Source: Lithospermum erythrorhizon
Taxonomy: Eukaryota > Streptophyta > Magnoliopsida > Boraginales > Boraginaceae
DNA length: 64,000 nucleotides
Reading direction: 5' to 3'
Assembly (NCBI GenBank): GCA_019722365.1
Contig: JADFUC010001674.1
Coordinates: 288,794-352,793, forward strand
Positions 47,118 to 59,658 of this stretch are shown one piece after another. Each line of letters opens with the position of its first letter. The stretch's first letter is position 1. A program made the position numbers and the translations under genes. The notes below the pieces were generated by a model, which saw only the letters and a list, made by a program, of their open reading frames with translations, had not been told where the DNA came from and did not search any database.

Positions 47118-49692
47118 TTACATGTCCGAGGCGACACGTTTGTATAAGTGATCAGCGGACAAGCGAGGTGTAACAACAGCCTCTACTGGATTGGTCATGT
47201 ATGTTACTGTTCCGGGGTTCTCGGACAAGTCAATCTCCTCCGGCTTGAGTTCTGGTGGAGGCAACCAAGTAAACTGATGCAACAAATGGCCAATCATAGA
47301 TGTGACCAAATTGATAGCTAGTTGAGCTCCAGGACATATTCTCCTTCCAGCTCCAAATGGCAGCAATCTGTAATCTGTGCCTTTCATGTCTCTATCGTCC
47401 TCCAGGAACCTTTCGGGTCTGAATTCCTCAGGGTTTTTCCAGCATGCTGGATCACGCGCAATAGCCCAAATGTTAACATGGACAATTGATCCTTTAGGGA
47501 TGTCATAACCGCCAATTTTCACATTCGCGCTTGCTTTGTGGGGGAGCATCATTGGGGTTGGTGGATGTAGCCTTAGTGATTCCTTGACAATGCATTGCAA
47601 GTAAGGCAATTTGGGGAAATCAGCTTCAGTCATGATCCGATCAGGTCCAACCACGCAATCTAGTTCCTCTTGTGCCTTCTGTTGTACTCGCGGGTTCCTT
47701 ACCAGTTCAGCCATTGCCCATTCTGTGGAGATTGTTGCCGTGTCCATGCCAGCCGCAATCATGTCCTGCACAAAATTCATTATAACCCCTCAATCACTAC
47801 TACTAATTCAATGCTATTAGATTTAATTTAGACCAACAATTTAGATATTGCACAAATACAAAAATCACATAATAACTTGCTACAAATCTACTAAACTTAC
47901 CCAAAGTAGTCCAATAATGGTGTCTTCACTAATATCGTATTGCTTCTGAAGCGTAAGCAATGCATCAACAAAATGTTGCTTGGTGTTGCCACTCTTAGTG
48001 TGTTCTTCCATGATAACTCTAGTAAGGCGGTCTCTGTCCGCAGCAAGCTTATCGAGCGCCTCCTGTTCGACCTTGAATATGCACCGCGTCCATGGAATGT
48101 ACTCTGCTATTGAAGGTTTAGCATTAATTTTGTTACCATCAAGTGTGATTTTCTTGAATTTCTGACCTTGCTCATTTACTACTCCCTCTGAATCTGTAAA
48201 CCTTTTCCCAAAAGCCAACCTTGTAATATTGTTAAATGCCACCGCACTCAAATACTCCCTCAATAGCAAACTCTTGCCTTTCAGTTCTGCATTCATTTAA
48301 GTATTCTAAGTTAGAATCTAGCATCTAGATGTCCAGCTTTCTTGGACTAATCCTCCCTTATATTAGTATAATGACTTTCCTAGCATTTAAGTGAAATTCT
48401 CAATTTTCTGAGTCATGGAAACATAATTGATACAGATATTGTACTCATCCTTCGGTTCCAATTTGAAAAATCTTAGTTATGTTTTTCATTTTGAATAAAA
48501 AACAATCTCAATATTTCTACCTTTGTCCCTTAATAAAGTATTTTTTATCTTTGTGATTGACTAACTTACTTTTTGATAAAGTAAATATAGGATCAAATTG
48601 AATTTTAGTCTCAAATAGTTACAATATTAATGTTGCATGCAGACTAATATTTGAAAGTGGCTTAATTGTAGCAATATATTACCCAAATTAATAGAACCGT
48701 TAAGCCGATCAGATGAAAAAAAGTCACTAAGATGTACTTTTGAATAAATTTATAATATAAATAAACTTTGGGGGCAAATATATAATGTAAGTAAATTTTG
48801 GGATAAAAGTGAATAAAAATTTACCCCACAAGTTCATTCATATTATAAATTTACCTTAGATGTAGATCTCAATTAATTTTTTCCTTCATGTTTAATGATT
48901 CAGCTAATTATTTTGGAACTAATCTAATTATCGAGCACTAAAATTCAATTTCATCCTATTATTTGGACCAAATGGACGGTCAGCTCTTATATTTCTACGC
49001 AAACTAATAACGTTAACTAGAAAAGATATATTATGACTAGAAAACATTCATTAGGTACTTCATAAAATAAAATACTCCGTATATATTAACTAAAACATGC
49101 TTTAAAATATTTACTAACCATTATTAAGCTTTAGATTTAACAATAATCCCTACTCAACAACTAATAATTGTGAAAAATACTCAAATGGGACTAAAAATAG
49201 TATACCTGGCTTGGTGCAATCTTTGTAAATATTTTCAACCAAGGCAGTGTATTCATCTTCCCTCATAGGTCTAATAGCTTCAAGCCTTTTAGGTGAGAAA
49301 AGTTCAAGGTTACACAACTTCCTAACCTTAACATAATGAGGACCATAATCAGCCCAAATCAAATCCATCCCACCTCTACTCATACTATGAGATGACCTTG
49401 TCCTAAACCTATCAGCCAAATGCTGATCATTTTCCTTAAGAACTTCCTTAGCAAGTTCAGTAGTCGAAACGATTACGTTCATTTGGGAACCATAATATAT
49501 GGAGAAGATGGGGCCATAGGTTTTCGCCAACTCGTTAAAGCACCGGAACTTGACTGGCTTGACTTGGTAGAGGTTTCCGACGATGGGGAGGGGGCGTGGG
49601 CCGGGGGGGAGCTTGAAACGGAGTTTTTGGTAGAGTTTGTAAGCAACGAGGATGAAGAAGATAATGGTGATTGGTATGGCTAGTAGAGCCAT
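47118..49692 (-). CDS. CYP98A-type P450 (coumaroyl ester 3'-hydroxylase)
   Basis: ER-anchored monooxygenase; family members hydroxylate p-coumaroyl esters (shikimate, quinate, or 4-hydroxyphenyllactate in rosmarinic acid makers) on the way to lignin and caffeoyl esters. Three exons, as in CYP98A: 49692-49206, 48286-47901, 47765-47118; 506 aa. Seen: N-terminal membrane anchor (1-20), [13 protein letters not shown] hinge, [28 protein letters not shown]-helix [10 protein letters not shown] (295-304), ExxR 353-356, PERF 408-411, heme [10 protein letters not shown] 428-437 with Cys435, and the LYKRVASDM tail. Oddities: DTTA of most members is DTAT, and the stretch after IPW ([20 protein letters not shown]) departs from the usual RWMFPLEEEAFAKHGARRD. 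All catalytic motifs remain, so it is likely active, perhaps a paralogue with a shifted substrate. Confidence 0.92.
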
Positions 49693-49735
49693 GGGAGTGG
49701 GATGAAATTTAGAGAGGGATAAGGGTGTTTGTGAA

Positions 49736-49742
49736 ATGTAGG
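49736..49742 (-). promoter_or_regulatory. AC-element-like MYB site
   Basis: Minus strand CACCTAC, resembling AC elements (ACCTACC) bound by MYB regulators of phenylpropanoid genes. It lies between the TATA-like box and the CYP98A ATG. Confidence 0.3.
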
Positions 49743-49768
49743 TGTCTTAAGAGAGCCTGGGAATGTGA

Positions 49769-49782
49769 TATATATAAATGCA
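49769..49782 (-). promoter_or_regulatory. TATA box of the CYP98A gene
   Basis: TTTATATATATC on the minus strand about 80 bp before the start codon, a normal core-promoter spacing for a leader of about 50 nt. Confidence 0.5.
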
Positions 49783-52700
49783 TGAGTTCATAGATACTTG
49801 TGACTTGTGAACATCTTCTATGGATGAAAGACATGGAATTTATTTTGGTTGATCAGGGGTGAGGACGTGTATAATCTTGAATCACATTTTTTGTGTGGAA
49901 CTTTAATTTATATATATATATATAATGATAGTTAAAATAAAATAGTTCGTACTGGTTTGTACATTTATATATCTAACATAATTTTAATTGTAAATTACAA
50001 ATGTGTTAAATCAAATTCGGATTTAGGATGCATATATATGACGTGTAATATGAGTTTGCAAAGTTGCTATGGTCTGCCATAATAATAATTAATAAGCTCA
50101 TGTATTATTTTTTGATATTCTTACGTTCACGATTTTGTCATCGGGACAAAAATTACAAGTTATATACTACATTAAACTTTAATCAAATTTTAATTTAAGT
50201 ATTAAATAGAATCTTAAGCCTACAATAAATAATTTGTCTTCTTTTTGAGATCTGCTACATAATTACCATGTTTGCTTGGATATTATTACACCAAATCTAG
50301 GTAACTCACGAAGCGTCGAGGCAGAAACCCTGTTAAACGGGGTAGAAACCTACAAAGTAGGACATAATCTTCTGAGGCAATTCAAACTAGAAATCTCTTG
50401 TCAAATATCACTTGACTAAATGCCTTTGGATAGGGAATTTGATCATGTGTGCTAATCAATATGGTAATAACTGGTGCTAACTTTCTTAAATGTTGGTCGA
50501 TTGGTCGATCATTGGAGTTGGGCGAGGTTGATCGGGGCTGACCATCATTGCGATCAAAGTTGACCGGTCAACATAAAAATTCATAAATGTGCCCGGAATA
50601 CATTGTACATACATGTATTAAAAAACTTTATAATAAATTAAAGAAAAAACAGTACCGTTAACACCATAAAGGTGCTAGCAGAGTAAATAAATTCATTTCT
50701 TTTGAATCCTCGAACTATCGTCTTTTTATCAAATCAGACGAGTAATTTGCATCGTATCCCCTTATTAACTTTAATCCCAAAATTAATATCATGGAGATAT
50801 GGTGCAATATTTTAAATTTATAAGAAAATATCGTACACCTTTAAGTTTAAAAAAAGTATGATGTTCAACTACTTATTTTAAAATTTATATGAGAATATGG
50901 TGCAAATTACCCATATCAGACTTCATACCATTCATTTTTTCACACGCCATTCATAGCTCTGAGCTGGTTGATGTGCAACTCTAATCATCATAAGTGTGGA
51001 TAAAGACATCAATGTGCTATGAATATTATCTATAATAAAGTTTTCAACTAGTTGCCTGTGCAATATTAAGACGGTCGATTTTCCAAATTGGATGACAATA
51101 ATTTTGATTGCCCTACTTGACATTCAACCACCTCACCACTTCTCTCACAACATTCTTTCTTGTCATCAATTTTTATTTTTACTCATATTTTAATACCAAA
51201 TTTCGTCTAACCCTTCAAGTACAGAATAGGTTTTAGCTAGGATGGTTTGAGTCATTAAAAGATACTCTTTCCATTACTCTACTGAACTATATATATATAT
51301 GAGCACTCGTCTATCAATTATTGGAATCGGTAGGTATTACAAGACGAAAATAAGGTTGAAGTTAAATTGGTGTGGTCCAAATGCTCAAAATTAATGGCGA
51401 TTATGTGAGGAATTCTTTAGAAATGAATTAAGGTAGAGGTAGATTGTCGTTGCGGGTTTGATGCTGTAAGTGGCGCAGATTCATAGTGAATTAAAAGCAA
51501 GTGTGTATCGGGTCTTGTGAATGAATTAACAAGATGCTTAGTTATAATTTAACGGTTTGATAATTTTAGTGTCAAAATCACCGATTTTGAAGAGTTTTGT
51601 GTGTTATAAGTTGTAGCGTTCTTGAGGAAATGGTCGCATTAGTGTATAAATGATTGCTTGTTTGGTCACTTAACACTTTAATATAATTACTTTTAATTTA
51701 TAATATTTGAAAATATCTACAGATTAAGATTTTAAGATATATCTTAAAATTAAATATTTACACTAAGATAATTAATATAATATTAATTTGAAATAATTTA
51801 ATATATTAACTTTGAGTAAATTGATATATATTTTATTACTACACCAATCCACTTGAATTGTAAAGCACTAAATTTTTGTTAAAATCTCTTCGAGCTTTGA
51901 CACTTAAATATATTTGTTTTGTGTTATATAATACTCTTTAAAAATATATCGATGGAAAGAGTTTGAAATATGTAATTTCCATTGATATAGTTTTAAATCA
52001 AGTATTATCTGATACAAGCAAAATATCTATGGTGAAAGTGAAGAGATGAGCAAAAAAAAAAAGTCAAATGAATATTTAATGAGATGGAGAATATGTTTAT
52101 TATCCTCTATATTTATTATGAAATATTCGATAATTTTTCTTTACTATAAATATATCAATCATATATATATATTATCGAGTTTATCTTAGAGAGTTTATTA
52201 AATTATTGAGTATTAATTTATCGAGTTTCTAACGTAGTTGATAATTGCAAAAAAAAAAAGCGAAATGGCTTAGAAAAGTAGCGATCGCGTATGGCTAGTG
52301 AGTAAAAAATGAAAAAGACGAAAAAACATGAATTATTAATTTAAATCATCATGAGATAGGCCAAAAATATTATCTTAAATTGTTTACTAAATAATCGAGT
52401 ATTAATTTATCGGTTACATGTGGTAATTGATATTTAAAAAAAAAGAACCCTGCCAAAAAAAGCCACAACGCATATGAGAGCGCATATGCGCGTGAATGGC
52501 ACATTGTTTTCACTCTTTATAATATATATACTATAGATAATGCACATTAAATCTAATGTCAAATCTTGTAATTGTCAACTCCAAAATAAAAGGATTTACC
52601 CAAAACTTTTGTAGAACCTCATTCTACATTGGCATGTAAATTCACACCGATGAATCCATAAAATCAGTAGCTACTTCTCATCTATCTATCTATATCATAT

Positions 52701-53150
52701 ATAATGCTTAATGCTTGCTAAAATTATTAGTCGTTTATGTAAATGCTTTTAATGAGCTACCAAAATCTGCCGTTACAACGAAAAATAAGCTACTTCTTAA
52801 AAATAAACTTCTTATTAAAGCTGGTTTTAAAACTTTATCGTTATTTAATGTTTTATGGTGACATCACGGATGACATAGCTAAATTTATATTTATGAAACA
52901 TGTTGGAGGTAAGGATAGAGTGATCGTATTCTGATACTTGTAAAAGTGGCTTGTCCCTTTAGCATGCTCAAATAAAAATTTGGTGATCGTTTATTTAGTT
53001 TTAAGTTGGTGTTCGCTTTTCATGTGAATATATTATCTTAGCAATTTCAATTTTTTTTATTAGAAATCGAAAGTGAATTGGCATCAGTAGATTTGTCTTG
53101 GCTAGATAGGTAGTATTTTAATTAGTTTAGGATCAAATGGCGTGAATAGC
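49783..53150. other. intergenic, no gene seen
   Basis: AT-rich with a TA run near 49911. Contains a family A MITE-like copy (51885-52095) and a GATC/GGTCGAT-rich patch at 50495-50575. No gene supported. Confidence 0.5.
51885..52095. mobile_element. family A MITE-like copy
   Basis: Shares aaatatatcgatggaaagagtt, ttgatatagtt and a ..attat..gatacaa-like segment with 4262-4516 in the same order, and ends in atgagatggagaata. Ends uncertain. Confidence 0.5.
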
Positions 53151-53490
53151 TAGGGCTGTAAACAAGTCGAATAATACCACATTTCATCAGGGTTTGATTC
53201 GGTTTGAATATAATGATTCAAAAGTTCGGTTCGAGTTTGAACGAATACAAAGTTTAAAGTTTGATTGATTCGAAAAAACTTGGCGGTTAGTTCGGTTCAA
53301 AGCGACTTTAAGTTCGAGAGGCTTAATGTGACATTTGCATAATAAAAATAAGAAAAAATTACAAATGTTCTTATTGAGCCGAGCCGAACGCCCGTTTCGA
53401 ATTCGATCGAACTTCTGAAGTAAGTTGATGGATTCGAGCTACTGAAACCGAACCGATTGAGCTTTTGAGGTCAAACCACCAGCTGTGACT
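53150..53490. repeat. self-complementary GC-rich repeat, copy 1
   Basis: Starts tagggctgtaaacaagtcga, carries ttcggttcgagtttgaacga on the left and gagccgagccgaacg.. ccgaaccgattgagc on the right around an AT-rich middle. The facing ttcggtt/aaccgaa words let the strand fold back on itself. Layout resembles hAT-type non-autonomous elements. Confidence 0.45.
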
Positions 53491-53544
53491 TTGAGGTTAT
53501 TTTACTTGTTTAGTCAATAAAACCATGTTACCCCTACTTATAGG

Positions 53545-53880
53545 CCTGTAAAAGCACCTGAAAGTTCGATTCGGCTTGAGAGGTTCGATTCGATGTTCGG
53601 TTCGACATAGTTAAAATAGAGCTTGAACCTCGTTTTTGGTTCAGACTCCCCAACCCGAAGGCTCGGTTCGGCTCGAACCACGTAAATTTATAAAAAAAAT
53701 TCTTCATATTTTATCACTAAAATTTGAATATTCGATCGAGCCGAATCGAGCGCTGAAGCTTTTTGAACCTCGATTTTTCAATTCGTTCGAATCTCGACGA
53801 ACCGAGCGCCGAATCATACATTCGGCCGAGCCAAGATAAATGTTCTTGTTCGGTAGGGTTCGGCTTCGTTCTAACCTACC
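53545..53880. repeat. self-complementary GC-rich repeat, copy 2
   Basis: Same layout as copy 1 in the same orientation: ggcctgtaaaagcacctg, gattcggcttgagaggttcg, AT-rich middle, then gagccgaatcgagcg and ttcggccgagcc. The two copies lie about 55 bp apart. Confidence 0.45.
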
Positions 53881-55229
53881 TAATTAAGCACAAAAGCCCG
53901 AGGCATTATGGATCTTGAAATAATCGAAGCACAGCGGTTGATAAGATTAAAAAATAGTGTGAGATATTTGTTGTGAATTAGAAATTTAGATGTAAGAATT
54001 TAAAATAGGTTTGTTGAGTTACAAACGAGGCTAATTTCCTGAGTTTGGATACCCGAAACTAGATGGAACTCAGCGTGGTTGAAGTTTATGTATCAGTAGG
54101 GATGAAGCAAAAACCGAAAAACAACTAGCCTCACTGTTTAACCTATGAACAATCTTTCGAAAATGATGATGTTAATGAAGCCCAAACTAGTCGAGGGGCT
54201 TAGTACGTGTGCAGGTTGGAAAGAGGAGTTTTTGAGATGTACGCAGAAAGTGTTGAAGGGATTAGTAAGGCAAAGTCGGATCTTGAGTACTATGCTTGAA
54301 GATGTTCCATTGAAAGTTGTTGGGGGTTAAATTTGATGTATTGACTTAATGGATGGGTAATGAAAATTCAAATATCGCATTTAGTATATAAGCGAAACAT
54401 ATTCTATCCATTCGATTCGACTATTGCTTGAATAAAATTTTAGTACAAGTAAAAGGTTATTGATCACGAAAAGATCGCCATGAAAACTAAGGCTATTGAG
54501 ATCTTAACTTGTGGGGGTTTTGCGTGTAAGAAGATGTAGTGCTTTAAGGGCGTGGAGCAAGTATTGTGAGTATTTTTCTTATTTATCACTTATCGAAATG
54601 GTTAAATGCCTAATGTATTGTATTATCATATTATTTATGTTTTGGCTCACATCTTTCGTTTCAAATTGATATATTCGTTTTATTGTAGCTCCAAGAACAA
54701 GAAGAGCGAGCGCTGCGATATTATTTTGGTGATCGGCCAGCGGAACATCGGCTTCAGCTTGAAATCAATTGTTCATGGATTTACTTGTTCTTTGCTTTAT
54801 GAACACTATTGTTTTTTGCTTTATGAACACTATGGTTTATTGCTTTATGCCCTTTTATGGATTGTTTTTGTTAAGCTGTTTATTCGATTTGGTTTGGGCA
54901 TTTACATATTATTTCGGTTTATTTTGAATATGGAAATTTGGAAATTTGGACTATGAAGTGTAGAATGGTGAATTTTTCGATTTCGGTCGGTTTTGGATAG
55001 GAGTTTCGATTTTAGGTTCGGATACCCGGTTTTCGCTTTGGATAGATTTTGCCGATTCGGATAAAGCCAGGCCTCGGTTTCTGGGTTCGGTCGGTTAGTT
55101 TTTGGCGGGAAATGAGATTAGGTTTGGTCGGTTGGACGAGCGTGGACGCAGTCCGGTCAGTTAGTGATACTCAGTCGAATCGGACTGGTAACATCGTTAA
55201 GGAGGAGTTTAAAAATACTAGTAGAAATT
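53881..55229. other. GC-patchy transposon-like relic
   Basis: Contains scattered short frames, none recognisable, and a right part (54960-55230) with gtttcgattttaggttcgga and ggttcggtcggttag words typical of hAT-like subterminal DNA. Within it, 54788-54850 holds a 24-bp tandem repeat. Confidence 0.35.
54788..54850 (+). repeat. 24-bp tandem repeat, 2.5 copies
   Basis: Unit ttgctttatgaacactatTg plus tttt; in the 54606-54956 frame it would encode repeats of LLYEHY. Frame not otherwise supported as a gene. Confidence 0.6.
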
Positions 55230-55289
55230 AAGGGTGGCAAAATTGAAAAAAAGAAGAATATTTATGAGAAACGAAAGGAAAACGAATAA

Positions 55290-55372
55290 GCAAAATGCTG
55301 CCATTGCCAAGTTTTGAACTTAGGCCACCAATTAGCTAACTCATTTTCACTACCATCTGAGATATAGTTATG
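55290..55372 (-). repeat. tRNA-like SINE head candidate
   Basis: Minus strand has CTCAGATGGTAGTG (A-box-like) and, about 35 nt later, CTAAGTTCAAAACTTGG (B-box and T-arm-like), followed by T-rich DNA. It is too degenerate to be a tRNA gene; a tRNA-derived SINE relict is the best guess. Confidence 0.25.
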
Positions 55373-55498
55373 GTTGTTAAAGTTACACTTCTTCTCAGTT
55401 TTGATTCATTTATAAGCAATTTTTTTTTAAAAAATCTGGTTGTGCAGTCCTTGTTAACCGTGGGACCGGCTATGGTGGGCGACACCCGTCACACAAAA

Positions 55499-56061
55499 GG
55501 CTGTCCACAATGGGATAGTTGAATAAATGATTCAACATGTTGAAGAAATTTTTTTTGATGTAATGGGGGTGTTGAAAAAATTAGAGTGATGATGTGTATT
55601 AAATTGGAGTAGAGAAATTCAACATGTTGAATGTCTTAGTAATGTCGCGTTTGGTTGGTCGGTGATTTTGATTTAACATAAAATACCGATTATTTGAGAT
55701 CAATTATTTGATAACAAATTAATTTTTTTTTTACGAAATTCGCCATTTTTTTTACTATATAAATAAAGACCACTCTCATTCAATTTGGCTACAAAAAATC
55801 ATTTTTTCAATATAATTATTTTATTATCTTTTACTAATAAATTTTAGTTTTTAAAAAATCAAAAATAATTTATTAGTATTAATTATTCTTATTTAAGTAA
55901 AGTGGTGGGGTAAGTGTTGAATTTTATTAAACAAGCCTTGGAGCAATAATTAATGTAAAATTTGAATGTGTGTTGAATTATTATATGGAAGAGAGAAGAT
56001 GATGTGAAGTGTTAGAAATTGAGAAAGAGGATGTTGAATTTTGTTACCATTGTAATTAGTC
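55499..56061. mobile_element. Harbinger/PIF-like MITE
   Basis: Left end GGCTGTCCACAATGGGATAG and right end reading inversely GACTAATTACAATGGTAACA, both followed by copies of ttcaacat. AT-rich interior with no ORF. A tcgcgtttggttggtcggtg word at about 55647 may mark another nested element. Target duplication not resolved. Confidence 0.45.
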
Positions 56062-57199
56062 TAATGGTATAAATATAATATTCATTGTACGTTTGTACCT
56101 ACTACTGCTTCTCGACAACTTTTCATGTTTAATGGAAATCTATAGATATGAAGTATCGGCTGACCTCAAAATTCGATTTTGTTGTATGCCTAGGTTGTTT
56201 CATCTTTCATGTGTAGAGTGCATTTTGTAGGCAGTTTTTAAATGCTTTACTACGTATGTAGGGAGTGCATTTTGTGAAACTTGGTTTTCGTTTAAATTCT
56301 TTTGAGAAAATATTTTATCTCACAAATGTTCATCCATGATTATTCTTCGTATTATGAATATTTTTTCTTTATATTTTACACTCCTGATAAAAATATTTCA
56401 AAGTCATTTAGATTTTTCTCTTGTCTGGCATCATTTCATAACACCAGCTATGTTCTTGTATAATTACATTATCTTTTAATGAGAAAAAGATCGAAAAAAA
56501 TTTAGATGTCCAAATCAGAAACAAATCTAATATTTATTTATAGATCTTAAAATGAAAAATATTGGTGAAAAAGAAAAAATTAATTCTATAAATTAATATG
56601 TCAAAAACACCAAATAAAAAGGGGAATAAATCATGAAATCCAACAGTCCAATGAGGAGGCGACACGTCAATTTGCTTTTGCTTTTTGTCATAATAATTCT
56701 ATAATTATTCAATAACTCTCAAAAAATTAACAACAAACTTACACCTATTAAATATTCCCTATTGAATGGAATACCCCTCCAATTATTCTCTATTGGTGCA
56801 ACGTGGTTTTCTCTTTTTACCCTACTTGTTAGTTGTTATTTGTTCCATTGCAATTTTTTCGGTTCATTTATTTATTATTACAGTATATTTTATTTTACTT
56901 GGTAAGAGGGCACGAGAATTCCTTTACCCATGTTGCTGTTGGCCCATCGATAGGATGAGTTCTAAATAGAGGAATGTATATAAGTGGCAGCTCTATAAAA
57001 AGAAGAGAGGAGGGGATCTGAAACCAACAACAACACTTGCCATATTTAGGATTTAAGGTGGCTTGATGTATTGCTTGGCATCACTTAGAGAACCATAAAT
57101 CTGCAATGGAGGGCCCAGTGCGGGGATGTGCCTCGATTGATCGGGAATTTAGGCTTTGAGTTTTAACTACTTGATATAATATTCTTTATAGAATTGAAT
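56062..57199. other. intergenic, no gene seen
   Basis: AT-rich. A TATA-like ctctataaaaag at about 56991 is followed by a leader-like stretch (aaccaacaacaacacttgcc), but no coding frame follows, so I cannot call a gene. Confidence 0.4.
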
Positions 57200-57366
57200 T
57201 TAGTAAAATACGGGGACGGAAAAAAGCGGTCTGCGTGCGGGTATAATTGGGATAGTTATGAGGAAAATTACGTGAAAAAACGGAAAAGTTTTATTGGGAA
57301 AAAATCGTCATTACTTTTAAAAGTGCAGCGATAAAAATACGACAATATAACTTAATATTTTTTACA
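57200..57366 (+). repeat. dispersed repeat B, copy 2
   Basis: Inverted relative to the copy at 6476-6706, with the same ordered blocks and without the internal ~100-bp duplication. Confidence 0.65.
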
Positions 57367-59260
57367 TTTAGTTTTAATCGATTGAATAACTTTAATTTAT
57401 AAACAACTATTTCTTAGATAATTTTAGAAAAATAGAAAGATCATTTATCATTTAACTCAAAATTATTTAATAAATACTATTTAAAAAGAATTTATTTAAT
57501 GGATATAATGAATTTATGTTCACGATTAAAATAACATCATAAAGTTTAAAATTGTTAAATTACTAAATAACTATAAAATCATCTAAATTGTATTTGGGAT
57601 GCATTATATTGTTCGCAAATGCCGAAGTGATAGGTGTATCGTTATGATTTGGTAATTAGAAGATTATTCGTATTGTCATTTCCGTCTTGAGTTTAATTCT
57701 CTCCATATTTTCCATTGCTATTGTATTAAATTCACAAATCTTAACATGAAACCGAATATCTAGCATTCATGGATTCTTACTATTTCTCTTAACTTTATTT
57801 GTGCAATTTCAAAATTCGAATAAATGATTTTGATAAAAGCAATGCTTTTTCTAGTATAATTGCTTAAGGATGAGAAAGCAGCGTTTTTTAATACGTTCGT
57901 CACGTGTTTTTTCTTGTAACATTATAAAAAATGATTTTTTTAAAGTATAATTCATTTGAATGCGAGCAGCGTTTTTTACGCAAAATATATACATATCTTA
58001 ACATGAGGAATCATGCGTATGAAGGAGGCGAGTGATGTTCGTATTTACTTGTTACACGGTATATGTTACTATTTTGTTTTCAAGCGAATAGTGAGATTTA
58101 TTTGTTTTAGTACAAATTTATTTCTCAATTGCTGTAATCATTTTGAAACACGACTCTAAGCAAATCACAAAAGTACAATATTATTCCATTAAGGCTAATT
58201 AAGCGGATTTGTCTTTCAGCCCCATCTTTTTATTTTCGGTTTGCGCCAAATTATATATCTTTTGAAACTGCCTCACTTGTCTTTTCAATTTTTTCGAAGT
58301 GCTCCTGTACTTTCCATCTCTACCATTGCCCACCAAGCCGTTTTTCACATTTTAAAATTCATTTTTTTCATCTAAAAAAGCTTAAATGGCTATTTATCAT
58401 GCTTATTTACCTTTAAAGTATAGGAATTAAAGTATATGGAAGCGCGTTTAAAATATTTTTACGTAATTATAATAAAGTCATGACTTTCTTTGTACTTTCT
58501 TACTCTGCACATCCCTCCCCTGAACTTTTATTAATACAATCTCAACTAAATATATTTATCACTTACTTTTGGGTGTGATTTCTCTTAAATCTAGAATATC
58601 TTTCAATCTTCAGATAATCTTTTTAGGATTGAAGCTAATAGGAGTAATTAATTAGAAGTTTAGCATTATAGCACTACAATATTAACATTACTTGAATCTT
58701 TATCTCAATTCTCATTCGCCTTTTTTAAGCTTTTGTGTTGGTTGCCTTGTATAGATGATATGTGTGTCTTGGGTTGATTCTGTGGTATGTGATTTATGTG
58801 TTATATCTTCAATACCAATGGAGGCATGGAGCCATAAAGGCTAATAATTCATGATAGTTCGGTTTAGGATAGGAGGTCTACGTCATCAGGCCCAGTTCTA
58901 GGATAAGGAGAGATAGTGCAATCATATTAGGTTGAGCTCAACATTTTGTTACTAAGGACTTGTTAGTATCATCTTAATAGAATTGATCTCATTCTTTGGA
59001 TTTTATTAATGGCTAAATAAAGTGATCTAATGGTTCAAATTCACTTAAAGATATTTGTGTAATTTACTCTTCTATTTTTAAGCAGGCCAGCGTATATAGG
59101 CTACCGTAGTGCCGTTCGGCGTTATCGAGCTTTTCCAATTTTGAAATTTTTTTCTCGTTATTCGTCTAGGTAATGGAGGATCTTTGAATTTAGTGATACA
59201 GGATTTTTAATCAATTTATTTTTTCCAATTTTAGAGTAATTTTAGTTGAATAATATTTTT
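57367..59260. other. intergenic, no gene seen
   Basis: AT-rich with no recognisable feature on either strand. Confidence 0.5.
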
Positions 59261-59328
59261 ATATATATAATATTATATATATATATATATAATATTATAT
59301 ATATATATACTTAATATATATATCGATT
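59261..59328. repeat. imperfect AT repeat
   Basis: TA-rich run broken by two taatatta segments, strongly self-complementary. It directly precedes the primer-site-like sequence at 59330. Confidence 0.7.
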
Positions 59329-59329
59329 T

Positions 59330-59343
59330 TGGTATCAAAGAGC
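59330..59343 (+). other. retroelement primer-binding-site-like motif
   Basis: TGGTATCAAAGAGC, one insertion away from TGGTATCAGAGC, the initiator-tRNA-Met primer site of Copia-type elements. The GC-richer DNA that follows (59400-59658, resuming at 60657) would be the start of a decayed internal region. No coding domain recognised. Confidence 0.35.
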
Positions 59344-59658
59344 TTAGTGTGATTGTTATTGGATAGTCGAATAGTCCCGGAAGTTATTTATTACATTTGT
59401 CGTATTTGTGGAGTGACTTTTGGAGCTTGAATGCAGTGCAGGTCAGGCCATTATGGGAGTTCCCCACGGTGTTGTAGATCGTCATAGGAATTGCGGATCG
59501 GAGTCCACCGCATTTTCAGATCGGATATGGTTCGCGGAGTTGTTCTAGATCGAGGAGCCTCTGGGTTTGATTCGGTCTTGGGATTTGCTCGCCGGAATTA
59601 TTTGGAGGCTGTAAATTCGCTTAGAATTTCGGATCGGAGGAGTTGGTGGCGTGAATAG

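Noticed and set aside
56991..57130. TATA-like box and leader-like stretch
   Set aside because: No coding frame or convincing hairpin follows; not enough for a gene or miRNA call.
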